DNA of 64,000 nt. It comes from Gryllus longicercus (Eukaryota; Arthropoda; Insecta; Orthoptera; Gryllidae). A program made the position numbers and the translations under genes. Location: positions 339,134 to 403,133 of the forward strand of contig JAZDUA010000890.1 in NCBI GenBank assembly GCA_038098605.1. The letters run 5' to 3'. Every line of letters begins with the position of its first letter. Within the stretch, counting starts at the first letter, position 1. The notes beneath the pieces were generated by a model that saw nothing but the letters and a program-made list of their open reading frames with translations, searched no databases and was not told where the DNA came from. Of the stretch, positions 48,489 through 59,745 are shown one piece after another.

Positions 48489-48679
48489 CCCTAAGAAAAA
48501 TCCTTATGTAAACAAGTACACGTGTGTTAGGATGATTCGCAATGGTTTGCATTATGAGATCTGTTATTGTCGGGATTCTGTCGCTAAAGTAAGTAGTTCT
48601 CCGTATAGCAACATTCTGTAAACGAATGCGAATCATCCTAACACAAATGTATTTGTATTCAACAGGACTTTTCTTAGGG
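48489..48679. mobile_element. MITE-like element with about 60-bp terminal inverted repeats
   Basis: CCCTAAGAAAAATCC at the left faces GGACTTTTCTTAGGG at the right. The inner arms also match, including GTGTTAGGATGATTCGCA against TGCGAATCATCCTAACAC, giving roughly 80 percent identity over about 65 bp. The total is 191 bp with no coding room, typical of a miniature inverted-repeat transposable element. No clear target duplication was found, so its boundaries could extend. Confidence 0.7.
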
Positions 48680-48779
48680 TAGTATTTCATAGGCAGTGGT
48701 GGAGATAGATGCGGTGTCGATGACTGTAACAGTGGCAGAATGAACCGCAACTGCAAAGGTATGGGAATGGTGACTGAGG

Positions 48780-48990
48780 TTAGTTGTGGTGGTCGGTGGG
48801 GGGGGGAGAGGTTGTGATGTAGGCGGTGGCAGTGAAAGGGTGTTGAGATACGGAAACAATAACACAAACTGCGGTGACGGTGGTGGTGGTGGTGGTAGTG
48901 GTAGCGGTGGCTGTGACGGTGGCAACGGAGGTGGTTGCGATGGGAGAAGTGATGGCGGTGGTGGAAGTGGTTGTGGAGTAGTGGCTGTAT
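48780..48990. repeat. GGTGGY-rich low-complexity tract
   Basis: GGTGGT and GGTGGC trinucleotide-phase runs, purine-rich on plus. Histidine-rich (minus) or glycine-rich (plus) frames are artefacts. Confidence 0.8.
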
Positions 48991-48996
48991 TAACTT

Positions 48997-49103
48997 GGCT
49001 GTTCGGGTGACACCGCGTCCATGGCGAAGGTGCCGACGATTCGGTCGCCATTCTGCGACCTTCCTCAGGGCGTAATACATTGGGGCGAAACGTCCGGCCG
49101 CGG
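48997..49103 (-). ncRNA. Hammerhead-ribozyme-like motif, copy 2 (tentative)
   Basis: On the minus strand CCCTGAGGAA is followed by a 6-bp hairpin (GGTCGC pairing with GCGACC), then CGAATCGTCGG and CGCGGTGTCACCCG. It aligns with 7514-7598. Stem II differs in sequence yet stays paired, but the GAAA box is mutated to GAAT here, so this copy should be inactive. A further GGGGCGAAACGTCCGG at 49082-49097 (plus) suggests the repeat continues. Same caveats as copy 1. Confidence 0.3.
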
Positions 49104-49380
49104 AAGCCTACGCTCTCACGGGAGTAGTGGCGTTTGTGGGAGTAATGATAGTGGGTTGACGGTGGGGAGGGGGATGAAAGTAGCGTTACGATGGGAAATG
49201 GAGGTGGCGATGGCAGCAGAGGTTTCGGCGGCGGTGGAGGTGTGGAGGGCGGTGGCGTTAGGGGTGGAGGTGACGCAGCGGCGGTGGCTGTGGTGGCGGA
49301 GGAAGCGGTGCCGGGGGCGGAGGCGGAGGCGGCTGGGAAGCTTCGAGGAAGCCCCCACTCGACTGAAGGCGGTGCCTGTG
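49104..49380. repeat. G-rich low-complexity tract
   Basis: GGTGGCG, GGAGGTG and GGCGGAGGC runs continue on the other side of the hammerhead-like segment, so that segment lies inside a G-rich repeat, as at 7.5 kb. Confidence 0.7.
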
Positions 49381-51184
49381 ACCCCGGACAATTTGGGCCT
49401 CATCAAGCGAAGCATCATTATCATATTCAAGGCTCACGCGTGTTGTCGTTTCATCTCTGACTCAGACGACCTATGCGAGAGCCTCGTGTTCTACTAGCAT
49501 CCTTAATCACGACTTTTTTTAAACAATAAATTCAAAATATGAAAACGAAAGTTTATGTTATATTATACGCTGTAGACACCCTTAAGTTTTTGCATGGAGA
49601 TACGGCGTACCAAATGAACTCATTCAGAATGACTGATGAAACAGAGAAATTGTAGCCTCTACTGTATATATAGCAATTCTCTTTCGTCGAAAAAAATTAT
49701 TACTGACCTTTCTGAAAGTGACATGGCAACTTGAGGGAAATGCGTGTTAACTTCTGCGTGCCATTGTTTTAAATTTAGCGTTCTTTAAAATAAAAATGAT
49801 TACGTTATAAATTGAATATTCCTCTAGGTTAACATTTGCCATTTATCTTGTCTCAATGTGGAACATCTCAGACGGTCTTTCATGTTCAAGCATGTCTAAA
49901 TCGAAAATGACTTTGAGAAACAGCGTCAAAATACAAAATATATTTCAGCGGTAAGAATCAGTGAAGGATATAACTCTGTGGAAAACTTGAAAATGTTCCA
50001 ATTTTTTATTTCGATAACGATGATATAACTGCTGGGAAGAAATATGGCTGTGTATTATTTGTTCCAAATACAAACCGCATATCAATATCTCGCCTTGTTT
50101 CAACATTCTTTACATTTGGTCTTCAACATCAGAAATGTCTTTGTACATACGTTTTAAGAGATTCAAATGATTTCATTCACTTGGACTTCCACAAGGGACA
50201 GAAATTAATTGTTTTTCGTGTTACCATGAAATTTTACTTTTACAGATAATTTTCAAAAGAAATTATAAAGAAAACAAATTGAAATATTAGAAAACAAATT
50301 GAAATATTCGAATCATGAAATATTAATCTCTTCTACTTCATATATAGGAAATTCCTGTTCATTACACATCTCATACGATACGTTTCTACGGTTCCACACG
50401 ATATTACTCCTCTTGCAAGATCTTTCAAAACTTCTGGGTTTTTTTCTGTCCGAACACCGACATACAAAAGTGTTTAATTATCTTGTTAGATTTTTATATT
50501 AATTACTCAGTAACATTTTATTCAATGAGTGTATTCTTTTCTCTTGCTTTAGTATTCATCCAGTCTTTCTCTGAGTTTATAAAAGTTTGAGTCTCCTCTT
50601 ATTTATTTTTGAGTCCCGTGTATATTTTTATTTACATACCTTTCTTATGAAATCCAATTTTCTACATCAATTTTGCTTTCAGCATACTATACACTTTTAT
50701 TCTGGAGCCTTTTCAGTTTTTTATAGAGTTTTATTAAATGTTTGCATTCACATTGAAAACGATTTATCGTAACTACATTTTCCTCATATTCTCTAGAAAA
50801 AAAACTCTGTTTTGTTTATCAAATATTCACTTAGCCTTTAAAACTATTCAAAGACATTATTTATTACATGTAATTGCTAAATACTTATATACGAGTATTT
50901 AATACTAATAAAGCCAAATGTGCTCGTTATTGACACCAATTAATTACCATATTTTAATCAAATTTGATGGTCTGCAATTTGTTTCTAAACAGCAAAAATG
51001 TGAACTTGAAATAAAAAGAAACTCTTTAATAATGAATTTACTCTTTGCTGAGAAACATCTCTTCCAAGAAGCGTAGGTATCATCAGAACGAATCCATATT
51101 AGAGGGTTCATTCGCAAGAATGCCAAATTACTATTACTCGCAATTTCTCCTCCTCTGGCCGAGAGCGAGATGCTGGCGTATTCT
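49381..51184. other. AT-rich, no gene seen
   Basis: Mostly single-copy AT-rich DNA. No motif, exon or element end identified. Confidence 0.5.
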
Positions 51185-51682
51185 TCACTTCCGCTCGGCT
51201 GCCGCTCTCGCGAGTGGGGAGTGGCAGGGAATGGGGGGGGGGCGCAAGCGCATTTTTCGTGGTTTGAAGGCCCCGGCCGCGGAGGGCGGCGCAGGGATTC
51301 CATTCTGGCGGGGAGGGGTGGGGGGAGGGGAGGGGAGGAGGACAGCGACGCACGCAAATCCTGCGCCGCCGCGCTCCGTCCGCAATCCGGCCCCGCCCTC
51401 CCCGCCGCCCCCTCCGCCAACACCGCCCCCAACCCCGCCCACGTCCCCGCCTCCGGTCGTGCCCCCCCCCGCCCCTGTCGCCGCCGCCGCTGCCGCCTCA
51501 TCTTCGCCACAAGAATTGCATATGTGCTTGCTATCGTCCCCGACACCCCCCTCCGCCAACACCGCCCCCCGCCCCCTCCCCCGCTCCCACCTCCGGCCTC
51601 TCGCGCCCCTGTCGCCGACACCGTCGACGTCTCTACCGCCGTCGGCACCATCTTCGGCGCCACCATCGCCATCGTCGCCCAC
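51185..51682. other. GC-rich low-complexity block
   Basis: GGGGAGGGG runs change to CCGCCCCC runs near 51370, reversing strand bias midway. CACCCCCCTCCGCCAACACC and CCTCCGCCAACACCGCCC recur at about 51410 and 51548, hinting at an old duplication. Long frames on both strands are compositional. Confidence 0.5.
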
Positions 51683-51938
51683 TTGGGTTGATTGATTGAC
51701 TGTCCTGGTGCGTCATCTGCGAAGGTCATACGTCCCGTAAGTGTGGTGCATTTTTCTCTATCGGGAGGTAGTGATGATCTTCCCCCGCTGGATGGTGAAT
51801 TCGACGCCGTCCTACCGTCAGGTTGCGAAGTTTTCTTCATCCGGGTATCTAGCGGGGTACCGCCCCTCCCAGATACAAGTGTGGCGTCTTTGCCGTTGCA
51901 AATAATTACAGACGTGAACGGCTTGTAAATATTTAGTA

Positions 51939-51944
51939 TTTATT
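51939..51944 (-). terminator. Polyadenylation signal of the solo LTR
   Basis: AATAAA on the minus strand about 60 bases before the LTR 3' end, within a short AT-rich tract. Confidence 0.55.
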
Positions 51945-52270
51945 AGAATAAAAATACTCCGACACCAAAATACTATATACAATATTTACAAATAAATTTG
52001 ACCGTTACAAGAAGGAACCTTCCCTGGTTACCACCACCGCTGGCCTGATAATTAATTATCATATCCGGTGTGATGCACCAGTACCTTACGCGAGCATACA
52101 TGCTAGTATGCCGCACCGACCGTCACGAAGTAGCACGCCGGCTTCGGTTCCCCGCCTCGGTAGCCTATGCATTACAATGCAACGCCGCGCACAACCCACA
52201 CGACGCCCTAGCGACGCGCCCAAACCTGAAGAATCAGAAGAACAGAAGGAAGCTCTTAAGTCGGAGTCCG

Positions 52271-52278
52271 CTTATATA
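52271..52278 (-). promoter_or_regulatory. TATA box of the solo LTR
   Basis: TATATAAG on the minus strand, about 210 bases inside the LTR's 5' end, with GC-rich U3 upstream. Confidence 0.6.
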
Positions 52279-52789
52279 CCCTCTGGGCAGGCTGACGGAA
52301 CCGCGTCACCCGCAGTGTCCGCCGACGCGTTTCCGCCGGCTTCGGGGTTTCCACGCTACCACCCACGACACGGCACCCCCTCTCTCTCGCTTCCCCAGCC
52401 TTTGTGCAGCCCAGCGTCACTTCCGCCAGCGCTGTCCACATGGCTGATATAGTGCGTTTGTACTGGCGACAGATATGACGCCTCACAAGACCCTGCCGGG
52501 ACAAGCCCTAAGCTCCCAGGAAGGGTGATAGTGTATAGCGTGTGAGTGTGAGTAGGCAAGGAAGGGAAAGGAAAGATCGCGCGCGGCATTCGTTTTGTTC
52601 GGATCGGAGAATCCGCAGAAGCCTACCGATCAGAGCAGACGGCCAATTCTCCCCAGACAGCGGCTGTATTCGACCTAGTAGTAGTCGTCCGTAGCTCGTG
52701 TAGAAAATCCTGGACTGGAACTCTCGTACCTCGCAGTCAGAAGCATTGCAATGACATCAGTTGATGTCCTGAGCCACCTCTACCGGTAC

Positions 52790-52984
52790 GCGCTTTGGAC
52801 CCCCACGTCCCTCATCCCGTCTCCACCATCTCCACCGCCACGGCGCTATTGCTCCACCGCCCCAGTCGTCTCCGTCCCTGCAGTCGGTCGCCCCCCCCGC
52901 CGCCGCCGCGAGCTTCTTATGAATTAGTGAACGAGTGGCGCGCAAACAATGGTGGCGCGGAACCTTATGCGGCGCGCGTGACGC
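52790..52984. other. GC-rich spacer
   Basis: CpG-rich single-copy DNA between the SINE head and the GGC array. No gene seen. Confidence 0.4.
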
Positions 52985-53425
52985 GACTGCGCCTCAGCAG
53001 TGGAGGCGGTGGCAGCGAGGACGGCGGCGGTGGCGGTGGAGGGGGCGGCAGGGGGCGGCGGCGGGGGCGGCGGCGGGGGCGGCGGCGGGGGCGGCGGTGG
53101 TGGCGGCGACGGGGGCGGCGGCGGGGGCGGTGGCGGGGGCGGCGGCGGCGGGGGCGGCGGCGGGGGCGGCGGCGGGGGCGGCAGCGGGGGCGGCGGCGGG
53201 GGCGGCGGCGGGGCGGCGGCGGGGGCGGGGGCGGCGGCGGGGGCGGCGGCGGGGGCGGCGGCGGGGGCGGCGGCGGGGGCGGTGGCGGTGGAGGGGGCGG
53301 TGGCGGTGGCAGGGGGGTAGCGGAGGCGGGTACGGGGGCGACGGAGGCGGCGGCCGTAGAGGTGGCGGGGGCGGCTGGGGAGGGGCGACGGCGGGAGCGG
53401 CGACGGTGGAGGCGGTAGGGGCGGC
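52985..53425. repeat. GGC-rich minisatellite (GGCGGCGGGGGC)n
   Basis: Mostly 12-bp GGCGGCGGGGGC units with GGT and GAC variants, embedded in GGC/GGA triplets. Very G-rich on plus. Polyglycine, polyarginine-glycine, polyalanine and polyproline frames (up to 241 codons) are artefacts of a triplet-phased repeat. Confidence 0.9.
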
Positions 53426-54927
53426 AGCGGCGGTGCAGCGGCGTCTTCATTTCGGCTGTCGCCACCTGAGCTTGCGGCCGTTAGACGCGCGCGTGATTTG
53501 TCCTCTACGCGGCGGCTCCTTCAACACCTGCTCTCTCACTTCTCTTTTCTCTTCTTCTATTCTTCTTCTCCTTCTCCTTTCTCTCTTTGTTGGCGTCGTC
53601 CTCTTGGTGGCTCCACATCCCGTGAATCAGTCACATATTACGATTTCCGATAATAAATAAGAATATTGTCACATATGCCCAATAACCAATGAACAGATCT
53701 GGCGTCTAATAGAAAACTGACCAACTGTAACATTCTTTTCGAACCCTGCAGAGGAGTTACTCAGACAGTGGAACATATAACGTTCATCATATAATGTAAT
53801 TTGGATGTTCGTACTGGAGAAAGTTCCATTCTTTACTGATGTACATCCGAGGTGAACGTATGCACATCGTGCTCGGTCCTCTTGATATATGAAGGAGCAT
53901 GAAATGATGAATGGCGGCCGTGGTTTCTCTTCTTTTGTCATACGCTCTCGGACCATTCAACTCGGCAATGACTCATGTGTTCAGAGAAAGGAACACGAAC
54001 TTAAAGCTAAAGTGGGTGCTTTCAAACAAGGCTTTAATTGAAGTGCCTAGACATATCACTAGGTGTTTAGTAAAGTAGGTCAAGGAGAATGTTCGAGAAA
54101 GAAAGTTTCTAGAATTTTGTGACTTCAGAAAGTGTGCCTTCAGCACCGTGATTTGCCATTTCATTGATGAAAATTAGAAAATAGTTTACATATTCATCAA
54201 CACTAAATTTTGAAAATTAATCATTTGATACCCAATAGAATATATTTATAGTACAAGGAGAAAAACATGCCATATCTCGCTTTTTGAGACGTAAATATTT
54301 TATCATGATTAATTGTAAAATCTTAATGACTCAACAGAACAAGCAGTTGTTTTTTCATTTTGTTCCAAAATTTCCGACTAGATGAAATAATAACGACAAC
54401 TTAGTTATTTTACAGTATCAAGTTGAAAAAGAAATTTCCTGCCATGTTTAAGGCTTGAGAAACAATCCCTTTACCAAGGTGATTGTCATTTCACATATAA
54501 ATATTAATAAGAATTTCCCGTGCAAATTTGAAAGCTATTGCAATCATTACGAAAACTAATAATATAGATTCAGTATATAAATTAAATACCAAAATATTTC
54601 ATCCATATCCAAAACATCGGGTAAACATATTGATAGAAATTTCGACAATATACGATTGAATATACATTTTCTCCTCACATACTTTCTGCTGACTATGTAG
54701 AGAGAAAAATGGTTGGAGCTTTGCTCCAACTATTTTCAACAAATCTCACATTCCTTTTTAAGAAAACTATTTACTTCAAGCACTCAGCTATCTTCACAAA
54801 TAATCAATCTAATTTTAAAAAACACTATTTAAGACGATTTTGGCAAATTTCTAGAAGACCAGACATGAAACAAAAACTGAATAAACTAACTTGATTCCTC
54901 AAAACTAAATTAGACAACAGATTTACT
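53426..54927. other. No gene seen
   Basis: GC falls quickly to AT-rich single-copy DNA, with a TTCTTCTTCTCC pyrimidine run at about 53540-53580. Nothing recognisable. Confidence 0.5.
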
Positions 54928-55065
54928 AACAACCAAACAAATTTATCCTCCCGTCACATATTAACGTCAATACAGAGATGGCATAAACGTAATATTAACA
55001 ACCAAACAAATTTATCCTCACGTCACATATTAACGTCAATACAGAGATGACATAAACGTAATATT
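54928..55065. repeat. 69-bp tandem duplication
   Basis: AACAACCAAACAAATTTATC at 54928 recurs at 54997. The two units differ at only two or three positions through ATAAACGTAATATT, so the event is recent. Confidence 0.95.
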
Positions 55066-55190
55066 CCTTCACTATCGTATGGATCAAATATAACAATTTC
55101 AGTTTGAATGAAGTCGCCAAAAAAATGATAAATACTTCTAATTTTCGAAAAAATTCAATAAAATTGTTTACCTTTAAGCATGGTGCCAAT

Positions 55191-55230
55191 TTTTGGTCAT
55201 TTTTGGTCCTTTTTGGTCCTTTTTGGTCCA
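55191..55230. repeat. 10-bp repeat TTTTTGGTCC, four units
   Basis: Four consecutive units of TTTTTGGTC with A or C endings. Confidence 0.9.
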
Positions 55231-55232
55231 AG

Positions 55233-56761
55233 CTCATGGTGGTGAAAATGGTGCCAATTTTTGAAAATTGTGAATATGCCGCAGAGACTTTTCGTAAAGT
55301 ACCCTCCAATATTAAAATATTTATTTCAAACTGAAGGGGCCGCGAAATCAGCGAGATTAATTGTGGAATCTATATTTTTTTGTGAAAATCCAGTTTACAA
55401 TTTAGCTGCTAGCGTTGTTTACTGACTGCCAGACAGTCAGACGGATGTATGTTTTGCCGCCAATCCATTTTTCGGTATCAATTACCCATGAAACATGGAT
55501 TCTGACTACACAACGATTTGGTGGAAGTAATTTACCATATATAGGAACACGATTTGTCCATTTTGCTTTCTCGCCTTTACTTCTTAAGAAGAGAAAATAT
55601 TGTAATTGTACACCGGAAAATGCCGAATTTTCGACAGAAAAACTCTGTATTATTGGCACCTGGTAACAAAGAAGTGGATAAATCATATTATTTTCCCTCA
55701 CAGTTCTGCGAACGTTCACCGGGTATTCTCTCGCATGTTGCACATATGTTTCATCGTATTTCATGGCATGTTTACTCCCCCTTCATGATCACCAGACACC
55801 GCCATTAATGATCCAGATGTTCCCCCAAATGTTCACGAAATGATTCCTTAAATGTTTCTTCAAATTTTCTTTTAAATATTCTCCCAAAGGTTCTCCTAAA
55901 CATTCTTCCAAAATTGCTTCACATTCGAATACAACTTACGTTTCTTCCAATCCGTCCTACGAAGTAACGGAACCATAAAATATGTCACACAACGTCCAAA
56001 GAGGTCATCATGTTGATTTTCCTCGTGTTCATTTTAGTAGAGAAAACATAACTTGCCCAGAACACAAAAACTTATTTTAAAGCTCATACATAAATAACTA
56101 TTGATGCAACTCCGGGGGTAATTTCCTAATCAGCAGTAACACATTTACGGGCTTTCGTGCCTATGATTTCTTATAAAGAGGGAAATGCGACATATTTCGT
56201 TCTCGTATTATGTAGAAAGAGAATTGTCAGCCCCCAATGAAAAACTCAATGCATCTGTTACCTTCAGTGTAAGTTAACAAAATTCATAACATTTATTTAC
56301 GTTGATCTATACTCATTATACACTAAATTAGTACAAAGTAAAATGCGAACATGTAAGAAGTACAAACGCCTGGTTTGAAGCAGCTATTAGAACTGCTTAC
56401 GATTTCGGCTTTATTCTTCCCCTTTAAAGCCACAAATATGATTGATATTTATTGATTTGCACCTCGTTCATTCTTTCTTTGTACTGTGTATGGAGAGGTT
56501 TGTCTCTCCCCAATTTCTTTAACTTTTTTGTGTCTCACGTTTCGTATTAAGTAGCATTAGAAATTCAGTGTCTCTGTTATTCTGTGTGCTTGGTATAGTG
56601 TTGTTCGCAATGCCTCTTGCTACGCGTACATTGCCTCTGTTTTCCGTTCTTCGGTGAGATTTTATGGTCTGCCACATTATTGGGATATCTTGATGGCTAA
56701 CTACATCCTTTTCCTTTTTTCCTTACGTGATTGCGATTTAATCGCAACGATGTACCTCTGC
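55233..56761. other. AT-rich; dispersed repeat copy 2 at 55449-55514
   Basis: Mostly single-copy. 55449-55514 aligns with 31123-31190. The overlapping frames on both strands (83-120 codons, 55402-55808) look slightly less biased than average, but carry no motif I recognise and may come from an unknown element. Confidence 0.45.

Positions 56762-56841
<80 letters not shown>
56762..56841. repeat. (ATT)n microsatellite
   Basis: About 26 ATT units without interruption. Polyleucine and polyasparagine frames here are artefacts. Confidence 0.97.
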
Positions 56842-57839
56842 TATTGGGAGTATTACCCACCCTTTTTTGGCGGGAAATGAAAAAGTTTCTCTTGTTAAAG
56901 ACAGAAACTTAGTAAAGTAGATAGTTTTAGTGGAGGTATACAGAGGAGTTACATTGTATTGTTTTACTGATGATGTTTTTATAAACAAGGTGTTACAAAG
57001 AGCCAATTTGGTAAAAGACTTAATTATATTATTTTTTTTATTTCTATCTACTTAACTATTTTTTTAATTTTTATCAAACTGTAAAAGATGAAAAAAATTC
57101 AGCGGGGGCTCCACGTAATTCAATAATATTAATAATGTATATTCAGGTTATTTTCAGCTTTTGTTTTAAAAATTTGCATTTGTTTCTATTAAGAGCGAAA
57201 TGAGTTTGTGTAATATCGGGGAAATTGCATAAACGACAACTCTTTTAATACAGTATTGTCTCTCTCGACGAGGATAATAGCGAATTTCCATGAAATAACT
57301 TCATCTGAAAATAATATGACGTATATCCCTATGGGCAACGAGTACTTGAGGGCATATGTAATTTATTTTAATACGTCAATGGTAGAGTATTTTCCCGCAG
57401 CATGGAACGAATAAATGTACGAGTACAGCAATAATGCTGTACAGAGATTTTTCCTTCTTTCTCATCAAAATAGACCACAAAGACAAGAAAAAAATAGAAA
57501 ACAATAAATAAATTGTTGGCAAATGTGAAAAATATAAATTCATTGGATCTTCGAATCATGAAATAAAGTTCAGCTGAATTACTTTCGCAATAAAATAAAA
57601 TTAAAAATACCAATCTCAATCTTATTTTTGCCTGACCCTAAGAACAAAGATTCCCGCACATTTTTCCGTAATTCACAAAAAAACGGTATAAGAATGTTTA
57701 ACATAAAAACAATAAACGCGTTTCCAAGCGTGTTGTTCAAAGATCACAAAATATGAAGCGCGGTCTCGGGCGCTGTTGACATTCAAAACGACACGCTCGC
57801 GCAAACAGAGTTTCTAGCCGCCTAATTCGAACGCGACCC
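56842..57839. other. AT-rich, no gene seen
   Basis: Single-copy AT-rich DNA with no supportable feature. Confidence 0.5.
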
Positions 57840-58805
57840 GGTTTGCGCAGTGAAATTGGCGTGGTTTATTTGCAGCGCGCTCATGTTGGCGGAGGCGGCG
57901 CGGAGCGGCAGGGGGCGGCCTGAGCGTCGAGACGGGGGGAGACAGCGTAGGAGATGGAGACCGCGAGATGCTGTAGGATGGGGGAGAGGAGAGCGGAAGG
58001 GGCAGAACGAGAAGATGGTGAGGGCGGAAGAGATGGCAGGGAGAAGAGGAAAGCGGGTTCGAGCGGCGAGGAGGAAACGGCGGTAGGGATAGCAGCGGTC
58101 GAGGGCGGGGAAGGTTACGAAACGAGACCCACGGGAAACGTGTGGTTGGGAGGGTCGCAGGGCGAGAGAACGTAAAGGCGCCGGAGACGACGACGAAGAA
58201 GAAGTGGAATCGGCGAGAAGAAAGTGGTATGAAAGGCTGATAGGGTGACGAGGGAAAGACGGAGATGGCAGGATGTGGAGACCGCCAGACAGCGGTAGAA
58301 AAGTTCGGGAACGGGTACGGCAGAGGACGAGAACAGCGGGAGATGGAGACCTAAGAGGTACGGAGGAGGAACAAGAAATGGGTCCGTAGGGGAGGTGACG
58401 GCTTGAACATTGCTGTGGAGAATGCAAGGGAACGGGAGACAAGAGAATGCAAGGAGGCGGGAGGCGACAAGTAGTCAGCGGAGGCGGGGAAAGGTAGGGA
58501 GTGGACGTAAAGAGGAGGACGAAAAGACAGAGAGTGGAGACGGAGCTGAGAAGAGAGAGTCGGCGAGAGGTGGGGGGCCGAAGCGGTGAGGAAAAGGTGG
58601 AAGGAATGGAATCTTAGGGAGGCGGAGACGCTAGAATGACGGAAGCGACAGGAGTTGGGGTCGTCAGGCAGGCAGAGCGGAAGCGAGGAGGAAAAGACGG
58701 CAGGAGGGAAGGGGGCATGTGCGGCTACGAGGCGGTAGGCTAGGCGGAGGAGACAACGTGAGATGGAGACCGAAACAGAGACAATGAGACGCAAGAGATG
58801 GGGTC
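57840..58805. other. Purine-rich GC block with recurring GAGATGGAGACC
   Basis: G/A-skewed sequence in which (G)AGATGGAGACC and relatives recur at about 57950, 58268, 58340 and 58760 without a fixed period. It may be a much-decayed tandem array. The serine/proline/leucine/arginine-rich minus-strand frame (57822-58442) follows the composition. Confidence 0.5.
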
Positions 58806-59255
58806 GTAGGGTGGGCGGAGCGGGGGCGGAGCGGGGGCGGAGCGGGGGCGGAGCGGGGGCGGAGCGGGGCGGAGCGGGGCCGGAGCGGGGCCGGAGCGGG
58901 GCCGGAGCGGGGGCGGAGCAGGGGTGTAGCGGGGCGGAGCGGGGGCGGAGCGGGGGCGGAGCGGGGGCGGAGCGGGGGCGGAGCGGGGGCGGAGCGGGGG
59001 CGGAGGCGGGGGCGGAGCGGGGGCGGAGCGGGGGCGGAGCGGGGGCGGAGCGGGGGCGGAGCGGGGGCGGAGCGGGGGCGGAGCGGGGGGCGGAGCGGGG
59101 GCGGAGCGGGGGCGGAGCGGGGGCGGAGCGGGGGGCGGAGCGGGGGCGGAGCGGGGCCGGAGCGGGGGCGGAGCGGGGCCGGAGCGGGGCCGGAGCGGGG
59201 GCGGAGCGGGGGCGGAGCGGGGGCGGAGCGGGGGCGGAGCGGGGACGGAGAGGAC
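58806..59255. repeat. 11-bp G-rich minisatellite (GGAGCGGGGGC)n
   Basis: About 40 units of 10-12 bp with variants GGAGCGGGGCC and GGAGCGGGGGGC. G-rich on plus. The length variation shifts frame, but the composition still gives false proline/alanine/arginine frames on minus and glycine/alanine/arginine/serine frames on plus. Confidence 0.95.
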
Positions 59256-59698
59256 GCGCGCTTAAGGGGATGCGGAGACGGAATGGGCGACAAGCCGGGG
59301 AGGGTGCAGTTTCTGGGGGCGCGGCCTAATTTTATTAAATTGCAATTGTCTCGAGACAGAGACAACCGCGCGGGCGCCACACCCGTATCCCGTTGATTTG
59401 CTTACCGTCGCCGGAATTTGTTGTATCCGCAGGCGAAGTTGCCGCGCGCGGGCTAAGAGCCTCTTGACTTAATAACGGCGCCTCGGCGGCGCGCGCGCCT
59501 CTTCGAATGCCCGCCACGCCCCCCCCCCTTCCCCCTCCTCCGCTCTTCACGCTCCCCGCCTCGCCGCCTTTCGGATGGAGCGGCGGGCTTATTGCATGCA
59601 ACTACGCAAGGTTCCATGTGTGGCTCTGGGTTTCTCTGTGAATCTTTGAGACTCAAGTGTCTGAAATCATTAACTATTTAAGTACACTGAAATACGTA
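59256..59698. other. CpG-rich block, no gene seen
   Basis: CpG-rich single-copy DNA with a poly-C run at about 59520, falling to AT-rich by 59620. Confidence 0.4.
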
Positions 59699-59745
59699 TA
59701 TCTCTATTTCAAGGGTATATTAAGTATACCCTTGAAATAGAGATA
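59699..59745. repeat. Perfect 21-bp inverted repeat with 5-nt loop
   Basis: TATCTCTATTTCAAGGGTATA pairs exactly with 59725-59745, with TTAAG between. The arms end sharply on both sides. Confidence 0.95.

Larger units (their letters stand above)
51880..52485 (-). mobile_element. Solo LTR, 606 bp, TSD CAAG
   Basis: On the minus strand it runs TGAGGCGTC...GACGCCACA, so its ends are near-perfect inverted repeats (8 of 9) with TG...CA termini. The tetramer CAAG lies immediately outside both ends (51876-51879 and 52486-52489), a 4-bp target duplication as expected for Ty3/Gypsy-type integrases. Inside are TATATAAG (52271-52278) and AATAAA (51939-51944), in the right order for U3-R-U5 on minus. No internal region or second LTR exists, so it formed by recombination between two LTRs. 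The host SINE must be older. Confidence 0.85.
51683..52786 (-). mobile_element. SINE family 1 copy interrupted by an LTR
   Basis: The 3' part (51683-51868; plus strand TTGATTGATTGACTG, TCATACGTCCCGTAAGTGTG, GGGGTACCGCCC) and the 5' part (52495-52786; GCCGGGACAAGCCC, AGGAAGGGAAAGGAAAGATC, TTGATGTCCTGAGCCACCTC) align to adjacent portions of other copies. The 606-bp element 51880-52485 sits between them. Removing it restores a SINE of about 500 bp. Confidence 0.8.

Noticed and set aside
48489..48679. Telomere-like CCCTAA at the MITE end
   Set aside because: There is only a single CCCTAAG at each terminus and no tandem telomeric repeat.
48220..49080. 286-codon minus-strand frame with a histidine-rich middle
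   Set aside because: It crosses the hammerhead-like repeat, a GGTGGY tract, the MITE-like element and the 0.6-kb repeat. No single gene would span these.
50944..51840. 298-codon minus-strand frame and overlapping plus-strand frames
   Set aside because: They run through a GC-rich low-complexity block and into a SINE tail. Their composition follows the DNA, and both strands are open together.
52795..53660. Polyglycine, polyarginine, polyproline and polyalanine frames up to 241 codons
   Set aside because: A triplet-phased GGC-rich minisatellite explains them fully.
56654..57006. Polyleucine and polyasparagine frames
   Set aside because: They come from the (ATT)n microsatellite.
58664..59380. 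238-codon proline/alanine/arginine frame (minus) and 188-codon glycine/arginine/alanine frame (plus)
   Set aside because: These are translations of the 11-bp GGAGCGGGGGC array and its purine-rich flank.
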